This document shows positions 54,661 through 63,566 of a stretch of DNA of 64,000 nt, in pieces. The number at the start of each line of letters is the position of its first letter. Position 1 is the stretch's first letter. The position numbers were made by a program, and so were the translations under genes. The notes under the pieces are model-generated. The model was given only the letters and a program-made list of their open reading frames with translations, was not told where the DNA came from and did no database searches. The DNA is from JABSOG01 sp041583135 (lineage in GTDB: Bacteria; Pseudomonadota; Gammaproteobacteria; Enterobacterales; Alteromonadaceae). The stretch covers positions 62,001 to 126,000 of the forward strand of contig JBFHGJ010000004.1 of NCBI GenBank assembly GCA_041583135.1. Direction: 5' to 3'.

Positions 54661-55792
54661 GAGTGACTCACAAATCGACTACCACGCCTTGGCCCATAAA
54701 ATTAAACAATGGGGTAAAGCGCTTGGATTTCAACAAGTTGGTATTACTGATATCAATCTTAGCCAGCATGAGGGCCATTTACAACGTTGGCTTGAAAAAG
54801 GCTATCATGGCGACATGGACTACATGGCCAACCACGGCATGATGCGAGCGCGCCCCGATGAGTTATTGCCGGGTACGATTCGAGTCATCAGTGTGACCAT
54901 GGACTACTTGCCGGCCGATGCCGGTTTTGCACGAAACCTCAAAGACAAAACCAGCGGCTACATCAGCCGCTATGCCCTTGGACGCGACTACCACAAGGTC
55001 TTGCGCAGCAAATTAAAACAGCTGGCACAAAAAATTGAATCGATCAGCGAGCTCAGCTACCGTCCATTTGTCGATTCCGCGCCGATATTAGAACGTCAGC
55101 TGGCAGAGAAAGCCGGGCTTGGCTGGACCGGCAAACACAGCCTACTGCTAAACCAACAGGCTGGCTCTTGGTTTTTTATAGGTGAACTGCTGGTCGATAT
55201 TCCGCTGCCCGTAGACCAAGCCGTAGAAGACAAATGCGGTCATTGTGTTGCCTGTTTGAAAATTTGTCCAACCGGCGCCATTGTCGAACCCTACGTCGTC
55301 GATGCCAGACGCTGTATTTCCTATCTCACCATCGAATTAAAAGGCACCATACCTGAAGATCTAAGACCGTTAATTGGCAATCGTATCTATGGGTGTGACG
55401 ACTGTCAGCTGGTTTGTCCTTGGAATCGCTTTGCCCCCATCACCGAACAAGCCGATTTCTCGCCACGGGCCATCTTAACGTCACGCCAATTGGTTGATCT
55501 GTTCAGCTGGGATGAAACCACATTTTTGAAAAACACCGAAGGCTCCCCTATTCGCCGAATCGGCTTTGCCAGTTGGCAAAGAAACATAGCGGTAGCGATG
55601 GGGAATGCCCCTCATGATGAATCGATTATCAAGGCGCTTATGGATTCGCCAAATCAAGATGCGATGGTCAAAACGCATATTGACTGGGCGCTCAAACAAC
55701 AACAAAGCAAGCAGCGTCAAATATTCCCAGCCAATCGACTTGATGTTAGACTGATCAACACCATAGAGAAAGGTTTACCGAGGGATGCATGA
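54659..55792 (+). CDS. queG: Epoxyqueuosine reductase QueG
   Basis: Cobalamin-dependent iron-sulfur enzyme for the last step of queuosine synthesis in tRNA. From ATG 54659 it has 377 residues, the usual length; a TTG at 54623 would add 12 residues not expected. The N-terminus MSDSQIDYHALAHKIKQWG is close to the E. coli protein. Two 4Fe-4S clusters are suggested by CGHCVACLKICPTGAI and GCDDCQLVCPWNRF. The gene overlaps the next one by ATGA. Confidence 0.95.
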   Translation: MSDSQIDYHALAHKIKQWGKALGFQQVGITDINLSQHEGHLQRWLEKGYHGDMDYMANHGMMRARPDELLPGTIRVISVTMDYLPADAGFARNLKDKTSGYISRYALGRDYHKVLRSKLKQLAQKIESISELSYRPFVDSAPILERQLAEKAGLGWTGKHSLLLNQQAGSWFFIGELLVDIPLPVDQAVEDKCGHCVACLKICPTGAIVEPYVVDARRCISYLTIELKGTIPEDLRPLIGNRIYGCDDCQLVCPWNRFAPITEQADFSPRAILTSRQLVDLFSWDETTFLKNTEGSPIRRIGFASWQRNIAVAMGNAPHDESIIKALMDSPNQDAMVKTHIDWALKQQQSKQRQIFPANRLDVRLINTIEKGLPRDA

Positions 55793-56310
55793 TAGTTGCG
55801 CAAAGTGAAAGACTTTATTTTAAACAGTTTTGTCCAAAAGATGTCGAAGGCTTTTATCAGCTCAACGCCAATATTGAAAATATTCGCTATACCGGCGATA
55901 AGCCCTTTGCCAGTCGCGAGCAAACCCTTGCCTTTATCAACAACTATGACCATTACCGCCTACACGGCTTTGGCCGTTGGTCTATGTACTTCAAACAGAA
56001 TAATCAATATGTCGGATTTTGTGGCCTTAGATACGATGAGCACACCAAACAGGTAGATGTCGGTTACCGGATCGCCCAACAGTTTTGGCGACAAGGGCTG
56101 GCCTATGAAGCCGCCCAATGTGCATTAAAGCTAGGATTTGCCAGATTTGATTTAGACACCATAGTCGCCAAGGCCAGAGAAGATAACCCGGCATCGATAC
56201 GGGTATTGGTCAAATGCGGGTTTGAAAAAACCGGTGAACTGTTTGAAGACAATGAGAAATGGCATACCTTTGCGCTATCAAAATCTCACTATTTGTTGCT
56301 CAATAAATAA
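55789..56310 (+). CDS. GNAT acetyltransferase, RimJ/RimL type
   Basis: 173 residues with the GNAT fold: SERLYFKQFCPKDVEGFYQL, then the V-strand and acetyl-CoA region (VGYRIAQQFWRQGLAYEAAQCAL) and NPASIRVLVKCGFEKTGEL. The RimJ/RimL-like subgroup acetylates N-terminal amines or small amines; the substrate is not known. The ATGA overlap with queG implies translational coupling. Confidence 0.88.
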   Translation: MIVAQSERLYFKQFCPKDVEGFYQLNANIENIRYTGDKPFASREQTLAFINNYDHYRLHGFGRWSMYFKQNNQYVGFCGLRYDEHTKQVDVGYRIAQQFWRQGLAYEAAQCALKLGFARFDLDTIVAKAREDNPASIRVLVKCGFEKTGELFEDNEKWHTFALSKSHYLLLNK

Positions 56311-56322
56311 ACCAGACGAGAG

Positions 56323-57459
56323 CTACTCATCGTCATTGCTGAGCAGGTTCAAGTCTTGTTCAATTTCCGAGATAGTATCATTCATGGTTTGCATCATCTC
56401 CCCCCGTGCAATCGACTTTTGAATGGTCTCATCCAAAGCCCTGAAGATGTAGAGTTCTTGATCTTCGTCTAAGCCCATAGATGGAATATTGCGCTCAAAC
56501 TGCTCTTGTAGCTTTTTGAAAATGTCTTCATTCTCTTTATGATGCTGCTCAACCGAGCGGGCGAGAAATTCAAAGCGCGACTTGATCATCAAGATGGTCT
56601 GTTTAAGCGCCATTTTCTGGCGCATCAACTTTTGCTCGGTCAAAATTGCGCACAGGCATTGCTCGGCAGAGCTGGCAATAAAACATAAGTGATCTCTCAA
56701 TCGCCCCACCTTTTCTTCATCGCCTTGGGGCATATTGAGCAATAGAATCGACAGCTTGGGATAATTGATCATCATTCGTGGCGCAAAAGAATAAATCCGC
56801 CCTTTGCTTTTGAGCAGATCAAACAGCTCAATCACAATCGGTGAAACCGTGCCGCTTGAGCAGTGATGTTGATGATGAACATCATCAAGACGCAGCTCTA
56901 AAGAGGCGGCCAAACCATACGATGACAAGGTTTCGATCAGCGCATCACACAACGCTTCAATGCTGTGCAGCTCTTTTGTTCTTTCGACAAACTGCATGAC
57001 CACACCAACCTCAGAACTGTTGGACATGGCGCTAAAGGCCATTTCAGTGGCCACTTCAACTTGCGTTTCCAATTCCTTTTGGTGGTCTTGGATGCGAAAA
57101 AGACCTTTGAGCTTAGCTTCAAGTTCCTCTCTGGCAAAAGGCTTGACAATATAGTCATCACCGCCGGCATCATAGCCTTCGATACGCTCATCTAGTGCGC
57201 CACGGGCCGACACAAACATCACTGGAATATCTTGGGTTTGTTCGTTGGCCTTTAGTCTACGACATACCTCGTAACCATCCATGTTGGGCATACTGACGTC
57301 AAGTAGGATCACGTTGGGGCGCAACGAGGTCACCACCTCCAAACACTCAGGTCCACTATTAGCACTATGAAACTGATACTCATCACAGAGGATCTCCTCC
57401 ATGATCTCCAAGTTAAACGGTTCATCGTCCACAGCTAATATGATGTTTTTATTGAGCAT
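56323..57459 (-). CDS. Response regulator with a C-terminal unknown domain
   Basis: 378 residues. The receiver (1-125) has D11/D12, phosphoacceptor D54 (ILLDVSMPNMDG) and a KPFA lysine. The remainder (about 130-378) is mostly helical without DNA-binding, GGDEF or EAL motifs that I can see, and includes a His-rich stretch (DDVHHQHHCSS). It probably has a protein-contact output. It follows a hybrid kinase gene by 97 bp and is likely its partner. Confidence 0.82.
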   Translation of the reverse strand: MLNKNIILAVDDEPFNLEIMEEILCDEYQFHSANSGPECLEVVTSLRPNVILLDVSMPNMDGYEVCRRLKANEQTQDIPVMFVSARGALDERIEGYDAGGDDYIVKPFAREELEAKLKGLFRIQDHQKELETQVEVATEMAFSAMSNSSEVGVVMQFVERTKELHSIEALCDALIETLSSYGLAASLELRLDDVHHQHHCSSGTVSPIVIELFDLLKSKGRIYSFAPRMMINYPKLSILLLNMPQGDEEKVGRLRDHLCFIASSAEQCLCAILTEQKLMRQKMALKQTILMIKSRFEFLARSVEQHHKENEDIFKKLQEQFERNIPSMGLDEDQELYIFRALDETIQKSIARGEMMQTMNDTISEIEQDLNLLSNDDE

Positions 57460-57556
57460 TGCTATCCTTTAAATGAAACGCCATAGTCTTAACTCTTAAC
57501 TATAGCCAAGTTTCACTCCCTCGCTAGCGTTTTTTGTCTAATGTTGATACAAAGTA

Positions 57557-59539
57557 TCAATTTTGCTTACACAACGGTAGCTTGAAGGTAAATACAGCAC
57601 CAGCGTTGGCATTGTTCGCAGCAAAGATCTCGCCGTGGTGCAGCTCCACCAGATCTTTACAAATGGCAAGACCTAAACCGGTACCACCGGCCCCTTTATT
57701 GGTTTTACTGCTTTGGGCAAACTGATTAAAAATGGTTTTAAGCTCACTTTCTGGTATCCCCACCCCACTGTCGCTGACGGTGATCTCAACGGCATCCACT
57801 GGACCGCTTTCACCCCAGATTTTCCCATCGGCAACCCCTACCCAAACCTCAGCGTTTTCAGGACTAAAGCGAATCGCATTGCCCAACAAATTACGCACAA
57901 TCTGCTGTACCAACGCATCGTCACACCAGATCATATCGGTTGAGTGGTCGTTGTTAGTACGAATTTGAATTCCTTTTTCTAGTGCCAACGTTGACACTTC
58001 CTGGATCACATGACTGATGGCGCCACGAATTGATGACTCTCTGGGATTAAATGGAAACTTACCCGCAGCCAACTTAGACAAGTCGAGTAAATTATTGAGC
58101 AACCTAAGCAACTGATTGCCACTGGTAACAATGCGTTGATAATACTTGGTCAGCTTCTCACGGTTGATTTTATCCCCCGACAGCATATCTAAACCGAAAC
58201 GGGAGAAACTCAAAATCGAATGCATTGGTGTTCTGAGTTCATGGGACATATTGGCCAAAAACTCTGATTTACTGTTGTTGGCCTGTTCGGCCACATTTTT
58301 TGCGTTCTCAAGCGCTTCGGTGCGCTGACGAACTTTTGCCTCAAGCAACGACTTTTGTTTACGCAATTGCTCACGCTGATCAACCAGCTTACTGATATCA
58401 CGTAAAGTACCAGCATACACCTTACGACCATGATAATTGATTTTACTGAAACTGACATACAAAGGCACAGTGCCACGGTCGCGAACCTTGGCATACATCT
58501 CAATAGAGAATCGCTGCGACATCACCTTATCACGTAAAATACGCGCTAGCTTGACTCTAGAGCGGCGGGTCATCAACTGCTCTATAGGTACTTGCTTGAT
58601 CTGCTCTTTATCAAACCCAAGCAACTGATCGCACGCCGGATTGGTTTCTAAGATCTCGCCGCTTTCATCGACCACCATCACCCCATCTAAGGTCGAGTTA
58701 AACAGTACCCTAAGTAAAATGTCATGTTCGACTAAAATATCGAGCGTTTCCTGCCAGCGCGTGATCAAATTCTGGTTGGTGCGTTTGAGGGTTTGGGTCT
58801 GCCACAGCTTGTGAATCGCCTGCAACAACACATTCTGGTCGATGGGCTTTTCCAGCACCTCACTCACCCCTTCTCGGATCACCTCAATCAACACACTATG
58901 GTGAGTGCGAGAAGTCAGCAAGATACATTGGCATTCTTTAAACTTGCGTTTTACTTCGCGGAAAACGTCAATCCCCGTCAATGACGGCATATGAAAATCG
59001 CTCACCAATATATCAACCGTTTCAAGGGCTTCAAGCTCGGTGGCGAGCGATACCGGGTTCAGAATACAGCTGACATTTAAGTTAGCATCCACCAACTCGC
59101 GCTCGATAGCATTGAGGCGCTTTTCGTTGTCATCGACCAGCAGAATCTGCGGCAGTGGCGTTTCATCACCCTGCATCGATAAACCCAGCAGCGCCTCTAG
59201 CTCAGACAAGATCTCTTTGTTGGTATAAAACTCATAAATGATGGAATTGTTTGGCAGTTGCTGCTGAACCGTGGTCAACTCGGTAGTTGAACCTAAGTTT
59301 TCCATCGCAGGTGCCAAAATCAAATAGGGGCAAAAACAATGTTGTTGTTTAAGTTGTTTGATAAGCTCGGCAGAGGCGGAGTATTCCACCACAATCATAT
59401 CGAAGTATCGCTGATAGTCCGCCAGCACGAAATAGCTCTCATGCACCATCTCGACTTCACAGTTTTGTAGCTCAATCAACAGCTTAAGCCGCATAGCCAA
59501 GGTAGACGCATTTTCTATAATCAGGACTTTTTTACGCAT
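57557..59539 (-). CDS. Hybrid sensor kinase with pseudo-receiver, receiver, PAS and kinase core
   Basis: 660 residues, cytoplasmic, no membrane segment. Order: a degenerate receiver (about 1-120) where the phosphoacceptor place holds E52 (MIVVEYSAS) and the acidic pair is lost (LIIENAS); a full receiver (130-245) with D136/D137, D181 (VSDFHMPS) and K231; a PAS domain (about 275-385); a coiled linker; the HisKA H-box FLANMSHELRTPMHS with H433; and the ATPase with NLLGNAIRFSPENAE, DSGVGIP and GGTGLGLAICKDL. The N-terminal Glu may mimic a fixed phosphorylated state. The downstream response regulator at 56323-57459 is the probable partner. Confidence 0.85.
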   Translation of the reverse strand: MRKKVLIIENASTLAMRLKLLIELQNCEVEMVHESYFVLADYQRYFDMIVVEYSASAELIKQLKQQHCFCPYLILAPAMENLGSTTELTTVQQQLPNNSIIYEFYTNKEILSELEALLGLSMQGDETPLPQILLVDDNEKRLNAIERELVDANLNVSCILNPVSLATELEALETVDILVSDFHMPSLTGIDVFREVKRKFKECQCILLTSRTHHSVLIEVIREGVSEVLEKPIDQNVLLQAIHKLWQTQTLKRTNQNLITRWQETLDILVEHDILLRVLFNSTLDGVMVVDESGEILETNPACDQLLGFDKEQIKQVPIEQLMTRRSRVKLARILRDKVMSQRFSIEMYAKVRDRGTVPLYVSFSKINYHGRKVYAGTLRDISKLVDQREQLRKQKSLLEAKVRQRTEALENAKNVAEQANNSKSEFLANMSHELRTPMHSILSFSRFGLDMLSGDKINREKLTKYYQRIVTSGNQLLRLLNNLLDLSKLAAGKFPFNPRESSIRGAISHVIQEVSTLALEKGIQIRTNNDHSTDMIWCDDALVQQIVRNLLGNAIRFSPENAEVWVGVADGKIWGESGPVDAVEITVSDSGVGIPESELKTIFNQFAQSSKTNKGAGGTGLGLAICKDLVELHHGEIFAANNANAGAVFTFKLPLCKQN

Positions 59540-59711
59540 CGCTACCTTTTGTTATTGCTTTGACCTTGGTCGCATCGCTCTTATCAGGTCTATTTGTCTT
59601 TGATGTTTAAACACCAACCCGCCGCATCAGGCCCACCAGATTGATGTTTACCGTATAAATTTGAAGACCAACGAGCACGACAATACAAACATCCATAAGC
59701 CCACAACCACA

Positions 59712-59906
59712 CTAGGGTCGCCAGCCAAAGTGGGGTTTTAATGTCTTGCTACGCTCGGCGGTACGCTTGAGCACTTCAATCTTCTGCGCGTCGGTATAAC
59801 TGCCCCAGCCAATGATCTCATCAAGATGACGAGCACAGCCCAAACAGATATCCTGTTCGTTCAAACAGCAATTACGCACACAAGGACTTTTTACCTCTTG
59901 TCTCAT
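59712..59906 (-). CDS. DUF1289 small cysteine-rich protein
   Basis: 64 residues from ATG 59906: MRQEVKSPCVRNCCLNEQ, then DICLGCARHLDEIIGWGSYT. The CxxxCxxxx...CxGCxR pattern is the DUF1289 signature and may bind a metal or iron-sulfur cluster. A longer in-frame start at 60008 lies inside the upstream gene and adds unrelated residues. A TATACT hexamer ends only six bases before this ATG, which would place transcription start at or next to the start codon. Confidence 0.85.
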   Translation of the reverse strand: MRQEVKSPCVRNCCLNEQDICLGCARHLDEIIGWGSYTDAQKIEVLKRTAERSKTLKPHFGWRP

Positions 59907-59968
59907 GACATGAGTATAGCAGACAAATAAATTTAGAAAGAACTTAGCAAAGCGCCGGTAGCATCCGT

Positions 59969-60460
59969 TTAGCGCTTTTTCGGCACCCACGCCCAAACGA
60001 ACTGGCATTCGACCGGCTCAACGCCTTTACTGTCGGTAATGGTAACCTTTACCGTCACATCGCCTTTTTCATCATGACGCATCGCATGGATCTGCTCATC
60101 ACTGACAGTGGCGACGGCAGTCAAATCGCCGCTAGAGCGCTTGATATAGTCAACATGCATCGACTTAAGCAAAGGAATTTTATCATCCGGCACATGCAGA
60201 CCAATCAAAAAGCCAGTCGCAGACTCACCAAGCAGCGCCGTCGCAGCCGCATGAACAGAGCCAATATGATTTTGCACTCGACGACGATTTTTAAGCACCA
60301 GCGTCGATTGCTCAAAGGTTAACTGATCGATGCGCACCTTAGCCGTTCCGGCAAACTTGATCACCCGACCAAAAAACAACGTCAACAACCTAACCCGCCA
60401 ACCATCAGAAAGACGATTGATGCGAGCAACGATTTTACCGAGTTTGTTACAAGGCTTCAT
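59969..60460 (-). CDS. DUF4442 hotdog-fold protein (thioesterase-like)
   Basis: 163 residues with the hotdog pattern: RRRVQNHIGSVHAAATALLGESATGFLIG, in which the N-HxGxxHAAA.. region aligns with the DUF4442/PaaI-like thioesterase active site. Strands such as YIKRSSGDLTAVATV and VTVKVTITDSKG follow. It probably acts on an acyl-CoA or related thioester; the substrate is unknown. Confidence 0.82.
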   Translation of the reverse strand: MKPCNKLGKIVARINRLSDGWRVRLLTLFFGRVIKFAGTAKVRIDQLTFEQSTLVLKNRRRVQNHIGSVHAAATALLGESATGFLIGLHVPDDKIPLLKSMHVDYIKRSSGDLTAVATVSDEQIHAMRHDEKGDVTVKVTITDSKGVEPVECQFVWAWVPKKR

Positions 60461-60522
60461 AGCAAGTGGTCCGATGACTTAAATTTCCGCTCATTATAGC
60501 CACCCAACCAACCCAATATCAA

Positions 60523-60589
60523 GGTGTCAGACACCAAAGCACTTAATCGATTGATAATTAAGCTTATTTATCTTTAGGTGTCAGACACC
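60523..60589. repeat. Two GGTGTCAGACACC palindromes (inverted relative to the 9.5-kb cluster)
   Basis: Copies at 60523-60535 and 60577-60589 flank a 41-base spacer containing CGATTGATAATTAAGCT, the inverse of the spacer sequence in the 9.5-kb cluster with one mismatch. Both clusters sit just outside genes, so this appears to be the same dispersed element. The 309-bp gap (60461-60769) holds this repeat and the orn terminator and no gene. Confidence 0.8.
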
Positions 60590-60709
60590 AAAAATTTAGG
60601 TCCAGATATACTACTTGAAAACGTTGGCAGCTTTAGCTTCATCTTCCGCCCGATTGCCACCCCTGAGCGTTTGCTTCTGCACACCCTGAGTTGAAAGGCA
60701 GCAAATACA

Positions 60710-60735
60710 CAAAACGCACCATTAGGTGCGTTTTG
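60710..60735 (-). terminator. Rho-independent terminator of orn
   Basis: A perfect 11-bp stem (CAAAACGCACC and its complement) with a four-base loop, ending in TTTT on the minus strand; the T-run is within the stem. It lies 35 bp after the orn stop. Confidence 0.85.
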
Positions 60736-60769
60736 TCTCAAGTATGTTGTTGGTTTATCTTGTATAAAA

Positions 60770-61324
60770 TTATACGTCAACCAACTGGAAGAACTCATTT
60801 TTGTACAACTGAAGTTCCATAATCGACTCTCGAATGTCCTCAAGTGTCAGATGCACGCCTTTTTTCTTGAGCTTAGGCAACAGCTCAGGACGCCAGCGTC
60901 TGGCCAACTCTTTGATGGTGCTGACATCAAGATTGCGATAGTGGAAGTATTGCTCCAGTTCCGGCAGGTGAACAAACATAAAACGTCTGTCCTGACAAAT
61001 ACTGTTGCCACACATCGGCGATTTACCCGCTGGCACATACTGTTTTAAAAAGTCGATGGTGATACGACAAGCATCTTCTTCATTGTATGGGCTTTTGCGG
61101 CAACGGTCAGTTAAGCCAGTTTTGCCGTGTTGCGCGATACACCAAGGGTCCATATTATCGAGTATTTCATCGCTTTGGTGGATTGCGATCACTGGACCCT
61201 CTGCCAAAATGTTCAATTCAGAGTCGGTCACAATAGTGCCAAGTTCAAGGCACACATCAGTGTGGGGATTTAACCCCGTCATTTCTAAATCCAACCAAAT
61301 TAAGTTTGTTTCATCTAAAGCCAT
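60770..61324 (-). CDS. orn: Oligoribonuclease
   Basis: 3'-5' exonuclease that degrades short RNA oligomers and pGpG. I chose ATG 61324 (184 residues, MALDETNLIWLDLEMTGLNP), matching the family N-terminus; the open frame continues upstream into non-coding DNA. The DEDDh residues are in WLDLEMTG (Exo I), the FMFVHLPELEQYFHYRNLDVST region (Exo II) and LTLEDIRES (Exo III). Note that the usual GNSI.QD motif is present as GNSICQDR. It is divergent from rsgA, as in E. coli. Confidence 0.97.
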   Translation of the reverse strand: MALDETNLIWLDLEMTGLNPHTDVCLELGTIVTDSELNILAEGPVIAIHQSDEILDNMDPWCIAQHGKTGLTDRCRKSPYNEEDACRITIDFLKQYVPAGKSPMCGNSICQDRRFMFVHLPELEQYFHYRNLDVSTIKELARRWRPELLPKLKKKGVHLTLEDIRESIMELQLYKNEFFQLVDV

Positions 61325-61457
61325 AGCTAAACCCGTAATTTGAAACCCTTTCGATTCAACGACGTTCGGTATATCATATACTCTTAATTGTTTATAGAAA
61401 ATCAAAATTTAGCAACAACTTAGAAAGTATTTATTTGTCAGGCGAAAATTAATTACT

Positions 61458-62501
61458 GTGGCGAAACGACCGAAACTCAATAAATCCCAGTCGCGAAGAG
61501 TTAAACTCAATCAGCAAAAGCGACTGCAAAGCAAGAAAAACCAAGAGCTTGACTTAAATGAAGAAAGCCTCGGCGCAAGTGAATCCGGCACAGTCATCAG
61601 TCGGTACGGCAAACATGCCGATATCGAAGATGAGCACGGAAAAATTGTGCGGCTGAACATCAGGCGCACCGTCGATAGCCTTGTTTGTGGCGATAAAGTC
61701 ATCTGGCGGCGAGCGAAAGTTGCTGAAAATGAACTTCAGGGCGTAGTTGAAGCCGTTCATGAAAGAACCAGCGTGCTCACCAGACCCGACTTTTACGATG
61801 GCATTAAACCCATTGCCGCCAATATCGATCAAATTCTTATTGTCTCTGCCATCTTGCCGGAATTCACCCCCAACATCATCGACCGCTACTTGGTAGCCTG
61901 CGAAGACGTTGAGATAGAACCCATCATCGTACTCAACAAAACCGACCTGTTGGACGAAACGCAACAAGCCGAAATTGACAGCTATATCGCACTGTATCAA
62001 AAAATCGGCTACCGCTTTATCTTGCTTAGCAATAAGACAGGTCAAGGCCTCGAGCAACTGCAATCGATACTCACCGACCGCACCAGCATCTTTGTCGGAC
62101 AATCCGGTGTCGGTAAGTCATCACTCACCAACACCCTGCTGGGCAACGCCTTGAGTGAGCAAATAACCACACAAGAAGTGTCGCAAAACAGCGGTCTTGG
62201 ACAACACACCACCACCGTGGCGCGGCTGTATCACTTCCCCAGCGGTGGGCAGTTGATAGACTCACCCGGTATTCGCGAGTTTGGTCTGTGGCACTTAGAA
62301 CCAGAACGCGTCACTTGGTGCTTTCGCGAGTTCCGCCCATACCTGGGTGGTTGTAAATTTCGTGATTGCAAACACTTGAACGACCCCGGCTGCATCATCA
62401 CCGAAGCGGCCAAAAAAGGTGAAATCGACCAACGCAGACTCGATAGCTACCACCGCATCCTCACCACGATGGAGCAAAACAAACCCAACCATAGCCGCTG
62501 A
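61458..62501 (+). CDS. rsgA: Ribosome small-subunit-dependent GTPase RsgA
   Basis: Assembly factor for the 30S subunit with circularly permuted GTPase motifs: OB-fold N-terminus (VISRYGKHADIEDEHGKIVRLNIRR), G4 LNKTDLL, G1 GQSGVGKSSLTN, G3 DSPGIREFG and a zinc motif (GGCKFRDCKHLNDPGC). The 347 residues start at a GTG (61458) with no strong ribosome-binding site. Confidence 0.96.
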   Translation: MAKRPKLNKSQSRRVKLNQQKRLQSKKNQELDLNEESLGASESGTVISRYGKHADIEDEHGKIVRLNIRRTVDSLVCGDKVIWRRAKVAENELQGVVEAVHERTSVLTRPDFYDGIKPIAANIDQILIVSAILPEFTPNIIDRYLVACEDVEIEPIIVLNKTDLLDETQQAEIDSYIALYQKIGYRFILLSNKTGQGLEQLQSILTDRTSIFVGQSGVGKSSLTNTLLGNALSEQITTQEVSQNSGLGQHTTTVARLYHFPSGGQLIDSPGIREFGLWHLEPERVTWCFREFRPYLGGCKFRDCKHLNDPGCIITEAAKKGEIDQRRLDSYHRILTTMEQNKPNHSR

Positions 62502-62576
62502 TAGACCAAAGCGGCTTTCTTTTGCGGTCAGTTGGGTTAAAATAGCCCGAGAAAATTCAACCATCGAGTCATCACC

Positions 62577-63458
62577 TTGTTAGATAAAATCAAAATTGCG
62601 CTGCAATACGCACTGCCAAAACACCTTCTTTCTCGTTTAGTCGGCAAGTTTGCCGCCGCCGAGGCCGGCAAATTGACGACCGCCGCCATCAGCGGGTTTA
62701 TCAAACAGTACAAGATCAATATGGCTGAGGCGCAATTTGAAAAACCTTCCGACTATAAAACCTTTAACGAGTTTTTTACCCGTCCGCTAAAAGACGGCGT
62801 ACGTCCGATTAAAGAAGGCGACAATTTATTTGTTCATCCGGTTGACGGCACCGTCAGTCAGCTTGGCGACATCGTCGATGACAGCATCTTTCAAGCCAAA
62901 GGCCATGACTTTTCATTGATAGAATTGCTAGGCGGCAAAGAAGAAACCGCCGAACCGTTTCAAGGCGGTAAATTTGCCACCGTCTACCTCGCGCCAAAAG
63001 ATTACCATCGCATTCACATGCCGATGGCAGGCACATTAAGAGAAATGATATACATCCCGGGCGATCTGTTTTCCGTCAACCCGCTAACGGCCGAGAACGT
63101 GCCGCGTCTGTTTGCCCGTAACGAGCGGGTAGCGGCCATTTTCGACACCGAGATAGGCCCTATGGCTATGGTCTTGGTCGGTGCCACCATCGTTGCCAGC
63201 ATCGAAACTGTGTGGGCCGGCACCATAACCCCGCCTACCGGCAACAAAGTCTTCCGTTGGCAGTATGACAGTGAAGGGCCAAACAAAGTCTTTTTAGAAA
63301 AAGGCGCTGAAATGGGCCGCTTCAAACTCGGTTCAACCATCGTCGCGGTTTTCCCCAACAACACCGTCGAGTTTCTTGCCGAGAATCAACCGGGCAAAGT
63401 GACCAGAATGGGCGAACACTTTGGCAACTTTAAGGCCGCTCAAGCCGAAACGGAGTAA
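62577..63458 (+). CDS. psd: Phosphatidylserine decarboxylase proenzyme
   Basis: Membrane-associated enzyme that makes phosphatidylethanolamine. The 293 residues contain FNEFFTRPLKDGVRPI, HPVDGTVSQLG, the DYHRIHMP histidine motif and the self-cleavage site LGST at L251-G252-S253-T254, where Ser253 becomes the pyruvoyl group. The best start is a TTG (62577). It follows rsgA by 75 bp and is probably cotranscribed with it. Confidence 0.95.
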   Translation: MLDKIKIALQYALPKHLLSRLVGKFAAAEAGKLTTAAISGFIKQYKINMAEAQFEKPSDYKTFNEFFTRPLKDGVRPIKEGDNLFVHPVDGTVSQLGDIVDDSIFQAKGHDFSLIELLGGKEETAEPFQGGKFATVYLAPKDYHRIHMPMAGTLREMIYIPGDLFSVNPLTAENVPRLFARNERVAAIFDTEIGPMAMVLVGATIVASIETVWAGTITPPTGNKVFRWQYDSEGPNKVFLEKGAEMGRFKLGSTIVAVFPNNTVEFLAENQPGKVTRMGEHFGNFKAAQAETE

Positions 63459-63566
63459 AAAGGCGCTTTGCAAAAGCCGGGATTTAAGCTATTTTTTTAG
63501 TTTAAACAACTAGTTTTTATTTCTCGGCAGCGCCAATGCGTGGCCAGTTAAAAGGATCAGCGAACT

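Noticed and set aside
59907..60008. Upstream start for the DUF1289 protein
   Set aside because: It would overlap the DUF4442 gene and add residues foreign to the family, so the internal ATG is preferred.
60574..60843. 89-codon minus-strand open frame
   Set aside because: It spans the orn 3' end, the terminator and a repeat copy; no protein-like composition.
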